DNA from: JAAYDF01 sp964511155
GTDB lineage: Bacteria; Planctomycetota; Phycisphaerae; UBA1845; PWPN01
Direction of reading: 5' to 3'
DNA length: 60,659 nt
Assembly: GCA_964511155.1 (NCBI GenBank)
Contig: CAZEEJ010000005.1
Span: 1 to 60,659 of the forward strand
Part shown: piece by piece, positions 26,031-34,100 of the stretch
Layout: every line of letters begins with the position of its first letter
Numbering within the stretch: position 1 is the stretch's first letter
Position numbers and translations under genes: made by a program
The notes under the pieces: model-generated
What the model was told of the DNA's origin: nothing
The model's input: only the letters and a program-made list of their open reading frames with translations
The model's database searches: none

Positions 26031-29000
26031 TCACTCCCGAGCCTGAAAGGCTCGTTCCGCCAGCCCACGTCTTTGAGCCTGAAGGGCTCGTTCCGTCAGC
26101 CCAGGTCTTCGAGCCTGAAGGGCTCGTTCTATCAGCCCAGGCCGAAGGCCTGGGAACGGGATGACGCCTCGCGAGCCGGCCCTGAAGGGGCCGTTCATGC
26201 TGCTGCGACTGAGCCGATGCCCCCGGGATGCGAGGTGCTCCGGTGGGGTGATTGCCAGCTACCGTCTGCCAGTCATAGGAGTCTTGCGATTCGATCGGCC
26301 AGCGAAGGCTCAGCCGACCGCGCTCCCCCGCCCACTCGGCCCCCGCGGCATCCGCACTGACACGACCCGTCTCCGTCCCGCCGGAAGCATCCAGCAGGGT
26401 CACGAGGACGGCATTCCGCCCCGTCACCGCGAAGTAACCCACCGGCCCCGCCAGCCCCGTCTCAGGACGCCCCACCTGACCATCGCACACCACCGTGCTC
26501 TCGATCCGCAGCAACGTCTCGGCCGGCTCATCACCCGACACGGCCACCAGGGCACCATCCGCGATCCCCGCGTTCAACCCCTCGGCCACGCGGAACTGCT
26601 GCCGATAAACATGAGGTTCCTGCGACGCCAACTCATCGACCACCAGCAGCGTCCGCACCCCCGGGCCAAAGAACAAGCTTCGCCGGTGCACCACCCCGGC
26701 GTACAACTGCGATTCCCCCTGAAAGGCCACGAACGCCGGCATACCCGCCTCCTGCGTTCCTGCCGGGCGGACATCCAGCCAACGTGCCTTGCAGTCACCC
26801 TGCCGGTGTGAAGCACCATCAACCGAAACAGTCGTTTGCGACGGCGTGCCGATCAAGGCCTGCCGCTCCGCCGCATCCCTGTAGCTGGGATAGCCCGGCC
26901 CGGCCAGCAAGGCCCGGCCACCGGCGAACAGGGTCAGCGCCAGCGCGTCGTAATGGGAGTGCGCCACCGACCACTCACCACACCGCAGCGTCAGCATCAA
27001 GGCCGAGGACGTCGTCCACTCCGGCGCCGGCGCCCGGAGAACCAGGTACCCCGCCCCTGGCCATAAACGAACGCCCGGCTCGTTGGGTGGCACGGTCGAG
27101 GGCTTGACCGCCTCGCGCAGCGCCGCCAGCTCCGGCAGCGCGGGGAGGTGCTCATGCGGCCACCACGTCAGGTCCACCACCTCCGATTCCGTGTCCGCGA
27201 TCAACGGCAGCGATCGGTCCGGATGCAGGATCTCCCGGCAAAAAACCAGCATCTTCCGCACCGTCTCGGCGAACTGCGGACTCACCTCCACGTCCGCCTG
27301 CTCGCAGGTGGCCAGGAACCACAGGGCTGCTCTGGTCACGAAGTAGTGATAACTCGGCGTCACCTCGCGCGATACGCCCTCCGCCGTGACATTCGCCGCC
27401 GCGTGCTCCTGCATCCGCCGCACGGCCGTTTCGCGCCACCGCCCCCCACGGTCGAACTCCGGATACTGCAGCGCCATGCTCAGCAGCGCATAGTTCTGCA
27501 TCAGCCCATGGTTCGTCTTTGCGTTGTATTCGCGCCGATTGGTCAGGTGCCGCCCGTGCTGGATCAACGAGGTCAGAAAGGCTTTCTCGTCCTCGTCGGA
27601 CACTTGGCCGCCCGATCGCAGAACCTGCATCACCGCCATGTGCGCACAGATGCGATGGGACATGCAGTCATCGTTCCAGACATACTGATTGAAGTTCGGC
27701 CAGTCGCGGTTCCCGCGACGCCACTCCTCCATCATCGCCCGGGCCGCGGTGATGCCCTCCGAACCGCTGTTCAGCAACGGAAACAGCAACGCCTGCCGCT
27801 GCATGGCGAACAGCACCGGCACGGGCGTGGGGGCTTTCCACCGAAAACGTTCCTCCGGTCGCCACTGATACGACGGAGACTCAAAGAGCTCGCCCAATCG
27901 CCCGGCCAGGATCGCCTCAGCCATCCGCTCCGAGTCCGCGGGTGAGTCTCGCCACAGGATCGGCAGCGGCATCGGCGTGAAGGGGGTGCGCTCGCCCAAA
28001 TGGCGGATGATCGCGTTCATGGCCTCCCGCCGCCCGCCTGTTCGCCGCGCCTCCTCCATCCGCGCGCAGACCGGGTGCGTGCGGTCGATCATCGCCAGCA
28101 GATCCACGTGGTTGCGGTGGTAGTAAAACGCACCAAACCCGCTCCCCCCCACCGCCGCCACCACGCCCAGCATGGCCACAACGATGCGCCGGTACCACCA
28201 CAGTCCCGCTCCCGCCCGAACCCACGGTCCAGGCCGGTAGGTCACAATCACCACGCATGCCGACAACGTCGCCAGCAGACCCGACAGCCCGCTCAGCAAC
28301 GCAAAACCCCGCCGCCCGGCCAGATACCCATCGCCGTTCACCAGTGACGCCAGCACGATCGGACACGCCACCACCGCACCCGCTGCCAGCACGCACGCCA
28401 GGGCCATCAGCCGCCGACGCCAATGTCTGGGAACCGGCCCGACCCAGCCAGGCCCCATCATCCCGCCGCCCGCTGGCCCCACCGGCAGCAGGCGCGTTCG
28501 TCGCAATACCTGCCCCACCAGTTCCAGCCCGCCGCTCCAGACGCGACGCAGATCCTCCCACGCTGGAACCAACTCGCGAAACGATCGGCCCGACTCACGC
28601 AGATAAAACCGAGTCCACAGCCCCAGGGCCATGGTATAGGCGACACTGGCGGTGATCGCCGCACCCGCGATGCCCAGGATCGGGATCAACAACAGATTCA
28701 GACCGGCGCTCACCGCCAGCGTGGACCACGCGACGGTCACGTTGTAGTGGGTCTTCTGCCGCGTCAGCAGGTCGCTGGCCAGCACGGATGCCCCGCCCAG
28801 GGCCGCGATGCCCGGAAGCAGCAGCAGAAACGGCACGATCGAGCCCGTGAACTCCCAACCGAACAGCACCAGAATGGCCGGGATGCCGAACACGCCCGCC
28901 CCGACCATCGCCGCCAGGGAGGCGATCATCGTTGCCCGAAACACCGCCGGCACCTGCCCCTGACGACTCGCCATCTCGTTCGCCAGCCGCGGCAGAAACG

Positions 29001-29805
29001 CCGTCGAGATCGAGCCCGGCACCATGCGAAGATGCTCGGCCAAGCTCACGGCGAGCGTGTACAAGCCCAGGTCGGACCGCTCCACCAGATACCCCAGGAT
29101 GCCCTGATCCAGACGGTAGATGAGGAAACCCGCCAGCGTAGCCAGACAGATGGGCAACCCGAACCGCAGACTTCGACCCCACAACCACCGCGGCAGCGCG
29201 CTGGGACGCAGGCTGATCTCGTGCCGCAGAAACCAGATGGCCAGCACACTCGCCGGCAGATGCGCCAGGGCCATCACCCACACTGCCGCCAGAACCCCCC
29301 ATTCCAGCACCACCAGAAACACGAACAGCGCCGCCAGCAGGGTGGCCCCCGCCACGATGCGCAGGATGGACGCCAGAACCACCTGGCCCACCCCTCGCAC
29401 CAGTGAGAACATCAGCGTGCTGAAAATCGACATCGGCGCGATCATGCACGAGGCCAGGATGATCTCCGTGCTCAGCGTACCGAAATTGCCCCGGGGGATC
29501 GGCAGCCAGAAGAAATACGCACAGACCACCAGCACACTGACCAGCGTCCCGAACGCGGTGATCACCAGGGATTGCAGAAACAATCCCGCTCGAGCCTCCT
29601 TGTAAAGCCCCGCAAACGTGCTGTTGACGCTCTCCTGCCCCAGCATGGCGAACGTCGTCGTGATGGAGGGCAACAACAGCGCCAGCGCAAGGATGCCGCG
29701 TCCCTCCGGTCCCAGCCACCGCGACGTGACCGTCACGGTACCCAGCATGATCACCGCCAGCACCATGCTGCCGGCGAAAGTCGCGCTGATGTCCCGTTTC
29801 AGCAT
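26017..29805 (-). CDS. Fusion of Wzx-type flippase and heparinase/alginate lyase-like domain
   Basis: A single uninterrupted 1262-codon gene. Residues 1-430 are a MATE/Wzx-like lipid-linked oligosaccharide flippase with about twelve helices (SRWLGPEGRGILALALLL; YRLDQGILGYLVERSDLGLY). A basic linker follows, then three extra helices at about 466-490, 500-521 and 541-561. Residues 565-1180 resemble heparinase II/III or PL17-like lyases: KTNHGLMQNYALL (Asn765/His766), SREVTPSYHYFV (Tyr/His), and SVAHSHYDALALTLFAGGRA opening the beta-sandwich. The last 60 residues are repeat-encoded. The ATG at 29805 has a GAGGA site and overlaps the acyltransferase stop by seven bases. The extra helices would put the lyase domain in the periplasm beside the exit of the flippase. 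Confidence 0.88.
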   Translation of the reverse strand: MLKRDISATFAGSMVLAVIMLGTVTVTSRWLGPEGRGILALALLLPSITTTFAMLGQESVNSTFAGLYKEARAGLFLQSLVITAFGTLVSVLVVCAYFFWLPIPRGNFGTLSTEIILASCMIAPMSIFSTLMFSLVRGVGQVVLASILRIVAGATLLAALFVFLVVLEWGVLAAVWVMALAHLPASVLAIWFLRHEISLRPSALPRWLWGRSLRFGLPICLATLAGFLIYRLDQGILGYLVERSDLGLYTLAVSLAEHLRMVPGSISTAFLPRLANEMASRQGQVPAVFRATMIASLAAMVGAGVFGIPAILVLFGWEFTGSIVPFLLLLPGIAALGGASVLASDLLTRQKTHYNVTVAWSTLAVSAGLNLLLIPILGIAGAAITASVAYTMALGLWTRFYLRESGRSFRELVPAWEDLRRVWSGGLELVGQVLRRTRLLPVGPAGGGMMGPGWVGPVPRHWRRRLMALACVLAAGAVVACPIVLASLVNGDGYLAGRRGFALLSGLSGLLATLSACVVIVTYRPGPWVRAGAGLWWYRRIVVAMLGVVAAVGGSGFGAFYYHRNHVDLLAMIDRTHPVCARMEEARRTGGRREAMNAIIRHLGERTPFTPMPLPILWRDSPADSERMAEAILAGRLGELFESPSYQWRPEERFRWKAPTPVPVLFAMQRQALLFPLLNSGSEGITAARAMMEEWRRGNRDWPNFNQYVWNDDCMSHRICAHMAVMQVLRSGGQVSDEDEKAFLTSLIQHGRHLTNRREYNAKTNHGLMQNYALLSMALQYPEFDRGGRWRETAVRRMQEHAAANVTAEGVSREVTPSYHYFVTRAALWFLATCEQADVEVSPQFAETVRKMLVFCREILHPDRSLPLIADTESEVVDLTWWPHEHLPALPELAALREAVKPSTVPPNEPGVRLWPGAGYLVLRAPAPEWTTSSALMLTLRCGEWSVAHSHYDALALTLFAGGRALLAGPGYPSYRDAAERQALIGTPSQTTVSVDGASHRQGDCKARWLDVRPAGTQEAGMPAFVAFQGESQLYAGVVHRRSLFFGPGVRTLLVVDELASQEPHVYRQQFRVAEGLNAGIADGALVAVSGDEPAETLLRIESTVVCDGQVGRPETGLAGPVGYFAVTGRNAVLVTLLDASGGTETGRVSADAAGAEWAGERGRLSLRWPIESQDSYDWQTVAGNHPTGAPRIPGASAQSQQHERPLQGRLARRHPVPRPSAWADRTSPSGSKTWADGTSPSGSKTWAGGTSLSGSGVNAGG
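26034..26160. repeat. Tandem 36-bp palindromic units inside the fusion gene 3' end
   Basis: Three units of GAGCCTGAARGGCTCGTTC with a variable second half (about 36 bases each) lie at the 3' end of the flippase-lyase gene. Each contains a GAGCC/GGCTC hairpin, and a GGCCGAAGGCC palindrome follows. The units encode the WADGTSPSGSKT-like peptide repeated at the C-terminus. Confidence 0.8.
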
Positions 29806-30341
29806 GTGCCGCGGTCCTCGAACTGCATGGAGTAGACCATTTGCCTGAAAGCAGCCACATCCTGTGCGGTAATCTCCCGCGGGGATCGTCCCGGATAGGG
29901 CGCCTCGATCATGGTGAACCGGCTGCGGCGGTCCAGGTACTCCGCCAGACCGCATAGCACGCGCGCAGGGACACCCGCAGCCACGGATCGGTCCGGCACA
30001 TCCTTGGTGACCACGCTGCCCGCGCCGATGACTACCTGGCTCCCGATTCGCACCCCCGGCATGATGATGGCCCCATACCCGATGAACACCTCGTCACCAA
30101 TCCACACCGGAGCGACACGGTATTCCCCGGTATGCAGGTAGTAGCTCGCATCATGGCTGAGGATCATCGAACTCGGACCGATGACGCAGTTGCGCCCAAT
30201 GTGGATCAAACGCGGAAACATGCCGTCGAGGTTCTCGCGCATGAGCCGCGTACCCGCCCCGATATCCAGGTCCGCCATCCAGGCGAACGGATCCTCCTTC
30301 ACCAGCGATCGAGAAATCCGGCGAAGAATCCTTTTCAACAC
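29799..30341 (-). CDS. Hexapeptide-repeat acyltransferase
   Basis: A 180-residue left-handed beta-helix enzyme with GAGTRLMRENLDG, IHIGRNCVIGPSSMILSHD, the VWIGDEVFIGYGAIIMPGV repeats and GAGSVVTKDVP, ending VAAGVPARVL. SHDASYY supplies the probable catalytic histidine. The start is taken as the GTG at 30341 because a perfect AGGAGG lies six bases before it; an upstream in-frame GTG at 30359 lacks a good site. Its stop overlaps the flippase-lyase start by seven bases. A sugar acetyltransferase role is likely. Confidence 0.88.
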   Translation of the reverse strand: MLKRILRRISRSLVKEDPFAWMADLDIGAGTRLMRENLDGMFPRLIHIGRNCVIGPSSMILSHDASYYLHTGEYRVAPVWIGDEVFIGYGAIIMPGVRIGSQVVIGAGSVVTKDVPDRSVAAGVPARVLCGLAEYLDRRSRFTMIEAPYPGRSPREITAQDVAAFRQMVYSMQFEDRGTC

Positions 30342-30500
30342 GGGGAGCCTCCTCGGCACACACCTTCACACCGTGCAAACAACCGCCAAGAAACAGAATG
30401 AGCAATCCGCGAACGAAACGTTCGATCCGGCTTGCCGCTTCGCGTGGAACCCGTCCAAGCTCTGATCGTCCGGCTCCTGACTTTGAGCTTCCCCATCCGC

Positions 30501-30528
30501 TCTGTGTCAATCTGAGTGATCTGTGGGC
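30501..30528. repeat. Single arm of family F repeat
   Basis: TCTGTGTCAATCTGAGTGAT continuing into CTGTGGGC matches one arm of the inverted repeat at 12638-12705. It overlaps the 3' end of the acyltransferase gene and the short gap before the next gene. Confidence 0.6.
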
Positions 30529-31202
30529 AAACGCTTCTCGCTATCCCGCGGCAACCCCTCCGCACCGGAGCGGTACCGAATCACCCGCGCCGGCACGCCC
30601 ACGGCGATGGCCATCGGCGGGATGTCCCGCGTCACCGCCGCACGGGCCCCGATCACCGCTCCATCCCCGATCGTCACCCCGGGCAGGATCGAGCACCCCG
30701 CCCCAATCCACACGTCGTTGCCGATACGGATCGGCCGCGAGTGCAGCGGCTGCGTGCGGATCGACTGCCCCGCTTCCATACCATGATTGACATCGGTGAT
30801 GTGGCATTCCGGGGCGATCAGGCTATCCCGACCGATGCACACCTGCTGGTGCGCCAGGATGATCGTCCGGCGGCCGATGTAGCTGTCGTCGCCGATCTCC
30901 AGCCGGCCCTCAGGCCAAACCGCCATGTAGACGTCCACGCCCAGACGAACACGACGCCCCAACCGCACCCGCTCCGGGTGGGTCAGCTCAACGCGTCCCT
31001 CCAGGATTAAGCCCTCACCGCCAACCAACCCCGACCGAAAAAGCTGCGCGATGCGCCACCGGGAGCAGGCACCGGCCAGCAGCGCCCCGAGCCATCCCAG
31101 CACCGACGGGCTCCGACAACGCTTTCCCGGCATAGGGAAATCCGCCGACACAGGCAAGCCCGCCGGCATAGGTTTGCCTGCCTCCGAATCCTGCGTCGTC
31201 AT
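30507..31202 (-). CDS. Hexapeptide-repeat acyltransferase
   Basis: A 231-residue protein whose C-terminal 150 residues form a left-handed beta-helix (LEIGDDSYIGRRTIILAHQ, VCIGRDSLIAPECHITDVNH, IRIGNDVWIGAGCSILPGV, GARAAVTRDIP) with the usual VGVPARVIRY ending. DVNHGMEAG holds the catalytic histidine candidate. The N-terminal 75 residues include a proline-rich part and a hydrophobic stretch. The ATG at 31202 follows a GGGGGAG site; codons further upstream belong to intergenic repeats. It is the third gene after the antiterminator, and its 3' end contains part of a dispersed repeat. Confidence 0.87.
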   Translation of the reverse strand: MTTQDSEAGKPMPAGLPVSADFPMPGKRCRSPSVLGWLGALLAGACSRWRIAQLFRSGLVGGEGLILEGRVELTHPERVRLGRRVRLGVDVYMAVWPEGRLEIGDDSYIGRRTIILAHQQVCIGRDSLIAPECHITDVNHGMEAGQSIRTQPLHSRPIRIGNDVWIGAGCSILPGVTIGDGAVIGARAAVTRDIPPMAIAVGVPARVIRYRSGAEGLPRDSEKRLPTDHSD

Positions 31203-31326
31203 CGACTCCCCCTGCGAAAACGCATGACCAGCCTCCCGACCTTCCCCGTCACGGCCCACGATCCGGCTTGCCTCTTCGCGGCGCAACCGCGGGATCGAAC
31301 GCCCCGCCTCTCGCTCCCCGCACCAG

Positions 31327-31418
31327 TAGCGGCCGCCCACCGACTTCGGCGAGCTCAGCCGAGCCGCGGCGGCCGGCGTCTCCTCGCTCCCCGCACCGGC
31401 GAGACGCCGGTGCCACAC
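31327..31418. repeat. Composite palindromic repeat, families B and A
   Basis: Family B (31327-31380; TAGCGGCCGCCCACCGACTT, then GGCGAGCTCAGCCGAG and a GCCGGCGT end) carries a CTTCGGCGAGCTCAGCCGAG hairpin. It is followed by an inverted family A element (31393-31418). The same two families lie side by side at 53715-53795. Confidence 0.8.
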
Positions 31419-31437
31419 CGAATCGAACGCCCCCGTA

Positions 31438-32385
31438 TCACGTCCCCGCGCGTAACCACGCCACGAACGCCGCCAGACCCGCCGCCAGGTCCGTCCGCGG
31501 CTCGTAGTCCAGTTCCCGCCGGGCCAGCGTCACATCCGCGAAGGTCCGCTCCACGTCGCCCGGTTGCGGCGGTAGCCGCTCGATCACCGCCTGCTTGCCC
31601 AGCGCCCGTTCGATGGCCGCCACCAGATCGCTCAGCGACACCGGATGGGCGTTCCCCAGATTATAGAGGTGATACCCTTCGCAGCGCTCGATCGCCGCCA
31701 ACACGCCGGCCACAATATCGCCAACGTAAGTATGGTCCCGCATCATCCCGCCGTCGCCGAAGACCGGGATCGGTTCGCCCCGCTCGATGAGCCGGGCAAA
31801 CTTGTGAATCGCCAGGTCCGGCCGTTGCCGCGGGCCATACACCGTGAAGAACCGCAGGCAGGTCACGTTCAGCCCGAACAGGTGGTGGTACGTGTGGCAC
31901 AGCAGCTCGCCCGCCTTCTTCGTGGCCGCGTACGGCGAGATCGGGTGATCGACGTTGTCCGTCTCGGCGAACGGAACCTTGGCGTTATTGCCGTAGACGC
32001 TCGAACTGCTCGCGAAGACGAAACGCCCCACCCCCGCTCGCCGGGCCGCCTCCAGCAGCACGCACGTGCCGCCCACGTTCACCTGCTCGTACAGCAGCGG
32101 TTGCTCGATCGACGGCCGTACTCCGGCCCGCGCCGCCAGGTGCACCACCGCGTCGACCGAGTCCTGGAGCACCCCCTCCATCGCCGTCTCGTCGCGGACA
32201 TCCGCCTCGACCAGCCTGAACCCCGGGTACTTCTGGCAGGCCCTCGCGTTGGCCCGCTTGACCTGCGGGTCGTAGAAAGTGTCGAACGAATCCACTCCCG
32301 TCACCCGCCAGCCGGCCGCCAGCAGGGCCTCGCTGACGTGTGAGCCGATGAACCCCGCCGCCCCGGTGACCAATGCGTGTGCCAT
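31438..32385 (-). CDS. NAD-dependent sugar-nucleotide epimerase (extended SDR, UDP-glucuronate 4-epimerase-like)
   Basis: A 315-residue extended short-chain dehydrogenase/reductase. GAAGFIGSH is the NAD-binding glycine motif, SSSSVYGNN holds the catalytic Ser/Thr region, and YAATKK is the YxxxK motif. FFTVYGPRQRPDLAIHKF is typical of UDP-glucuronate 4-epimerases and related GalE-like enzymes. The ATG at 32385 has a GGAG site seven bases before it. It is the second gene of the operon, 196 bases after the antiterminator. It probably supplies a uronic acid or hexose nucleotide for the polymer, which fits the two uronate-lyase-like proteins in the locus. Confidence 0.93.
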   Translation of the reverse strand: MAHALVTGAAGFIGSHVSEALLAAGWRVTGVDSFDTFYDPQVKRANARACQKYPGFRLVEADVRDETAMEGVLQDSVDAVVHLAARAGVRPSIEQPLLYEQVNVGGTCVLLEAARRAGVGRFVFASSSSVYGNNAKVPFAETDNVDHPISPYAATKKAGELLCHTYHHLFGLNVTCLRFFTVYGPRQRPDLAIHKFARLIERGEPIPVFGDGGMMRDHTYVGDIVAGVLAAIERCEGYHLYNLGNAHPVSLSDLVAAIERALGKQAVIERLPPQPGDVERTFADVTLARRELDYEPRTDLAAGLAAFVAWLRAGT

Positions 32386-32581
32386 ATCCGGCTCCGTGAC
32401 GTGTAGCCCCGCGGAGACTGCTTTCTCCCCGCGATGGCTGGACTCCGTCCCCGTCGGCCGCGCGCGAACGACCGATAACCCCCCTGGAAGTGCCCGGCTT
32501 ACGTATTCGCAAGTCCGGTATTTACCGTATGATATCGGCCAGCCGGAGAGCCCGGCAACAGTTGCGGCGCCCCTGCTCTGT

Positions 32582-33193
32582 TCAGACCCGGTGGATTGGT
32601 CTTCGCCCGGTGATCCCGGCGTAGGCAGGAGGGTCGATCGGTTCCACGCTCTCGCTATCGACCTCGACCATCACGCTCTGGCCGAGCGTGGTGACGTTCA
32701 GATAGAGCCGCCAGCGATCCGCTGCCCGTGCGATCGTACCTTCCAGACCCTGCAGCGGGCCGGCGACAATACGCACCCAGTCCCCCACTTTCAGCCGTTT
32801 GGCCACCGAAAAATCGCACTGGCTGACCAGCAGCGTATGGACATGCAGCAGCTCCGCGTAAAACTGCTCCTGGTTGGCCACATTCAACACCTGAGCGATC
32901 CGATTCGTCCGCAGGGCTTGGTACCGCTGCTCCGGGTTGCCGTGAAAAAACACGTACCCGGGAAACACGGGTACCATGCTCCGCGAGACCCGTCGCGTCA
33001 CCGGACTGCGCGTCGTGCGCGGGCACAGCGGCAGGTAGTTGAAGACGCCCATCCGGCCGAGTTCCCAGGCCAAGGCCTTCTCGTTCCGCGAACGCGTATG
33101 CGCCACATACCACTGGCCCGCCAGGTCCGTAGGGATCGGGGCCAGTGATTCGACCCCCTGCTCACCCCACGCGATGTGATCCAGCTCGCTCAA
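32582..33193 (-). CDS. UpxY/RfaH-type transcription antiterminator (NusG paralogue)
   Basis: A 203-residue NusG-like protein. The NGN domain runs from WYVAHTRSRNEKALAWELG through SMVPVFPGYVFFHG; the KOW motif is LKVGDWVRIVAGPLQGLEG. Such paralogues are typically the first gene of capsule/exopolysaccharide operons and keep RNA polymerase reading through the long transcript. The start is a TTG at 33193; no ATG or GTG lies before the NGN core. The 196-base leader between this gene and the epimerase has no recognised ops-like site, only a short CGGTAAATACCG palindrome near 32516-32530. It is probably the regulator of everything down to 4569. Confidence 0.92.
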   Translation of the reverse strand: MSELDHIAWGEQGVESLAPIPTDLAGQWYVAHTRSRNEKALAWELGRMGVFNYLPLCPRTTRSPVTRRVSRSMVPVFPGYVFFHGNPEQRYQALRTNRIAQVLNVANQEQFYAELLHVHTLLVSQCDFSVAKRLKVGDWVRIVAGPLQGLEGTIARAADRWRLYLNVTTLGQSVMVEVDSESVEPIDPPAYAGITGRRPIHRV

Positions 33194-33371
33194 CGCCTCT
33201 TGCCTCGCTCAGCCCCGGCTCCGGACTACCCGCCGGGTCCAACGGCCGTATCAGTACTGCCCGGCGTGCCACGACCGTCACAGAACCGCTGCACCGGGCC
33301 GCCACCGCCCTGTGTATCTTACGCCAGCTATCGGCCAAAAGTCCTTGTGGCAACAGGCGATGTGAACATTC

Positions 33372-33740
33372 TCAGTTGAATCGGGGGCGTTTCGCCGACT
33401 CGCGGCGTTGCCAGGCCGCCAGCGCCAGCAACGCCAATCCCAGGCCCAGCACGTCGCACAGGAAGTCCCACACGCTGGGCTGTCGCCCCACGATCGCCTG
33501 CGTCAGCTCGTCGAAAGCCGCCCAAACGACCCCGCCCGCCAGGATCCAGCCCATCGCGGATGCCCCCACTCGCCGCCGCTCGGTCCCAGCCAACACCCAC
33601 CACCACAAGCACGCCCAGCCCGCGTAGAGCCCGAGGTGGACCACCTTGTCCAAATGAGGCACTCGCCAGCCCGCCGACGGCAGGAACCTGTCGATCTCCG
33701 GGAGATGGGTCAAGCCGAACATCGCGGCCCAGTAGACCAT
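33372..33740 (-). CDS. VanZ-like family membrane protein
   Basis: A 122-residue membrane protein with hydrophobic helices and the family pattern: THLPEID near the start, PHLDKVVHLGLYAGWACLWW, AFDELTQAIVGRQPSVWDFLCDVLG. The glutamate/glutamine-rich DELTQ and the WDFLCDVLG turn are typical of VanZ-like proteins, whose function is unclear; they often sit in exosortase and polysaccharide loci. The start is uncertain. The frame remains open to 33944, but the upstream part begins in a dispersed hairpin repeat, and the conserved domain begins about here. A start somewhat upstream of 33740 would complete the first helix. Confidence 0.75.
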   Translation of the reverse strand: MVYWAAMFGLTHLPEIDRFLPSAGWRVPHLDKVVHLGLYAGWACLWWWVLAGTERRRVGASAMGWILAGGVVWAAFDELTQAIVGRQPSVWDFLCDVLGLGLALLALAAWQRRESAKRPRFN

Positions 33741-33932
33741 CAGCGACCCGTGCCGAAGCTTCCGCGAGGCGAGCCAGCCGCCCGAGCCCTGCTGATCCGT
33801 GGCTCGGCTCAAGCCGCGCCCCCCACCGGCCGCCGCCCCCGCATATTGCCTTGCTCCCTTGCTCACTCGCCTGCTCGTTGCCTCACGCGAGGACCGACCG
33901 AACTCCTTCGTTGTCCCAAACCGTACACGCAC

Positions 33933-33972
33933 CGCACTGTTCAAAGAGCAGTGGCTCTTTGAGCAGTGCGGT
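33933..33972. repeat. Double hairpin of the CACTGCTC family, copies 3 and 4
   Basis: Two abutting copies of the GCACTG...CAGTG stem (GCACTGTTCAAAGAGCAGTG, then GGCTCTTTGAGCAGTGC) form a larger imperfect palindrome in the gap between the VanZ-like gene and the helicase gene. Relatives lie at 569-587 and 4428-4446. Confidence 0.65.
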
Positions 33973-34100
33973 CGCGGTTAAAGTTTGCCAGCGGAGCGAT
34001 CCTCGTCACGGGTTGCATCATCGCCAGCCCACCCTTGCTGCGTAAGGATGGGCCACTCGTCGGCCGCTGCGGGGGGCGGCCGCTACGGTTTCGCGGGTAC

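Noticed and set aside
33741..33944. Upstream extension of the VanZ-like frame
   Set aside because: It starts at a TTG inside a dispersed hairpin repeat and is Arg/Ser/Gly-rich without membrane character. The conserved domain begins near 33740.
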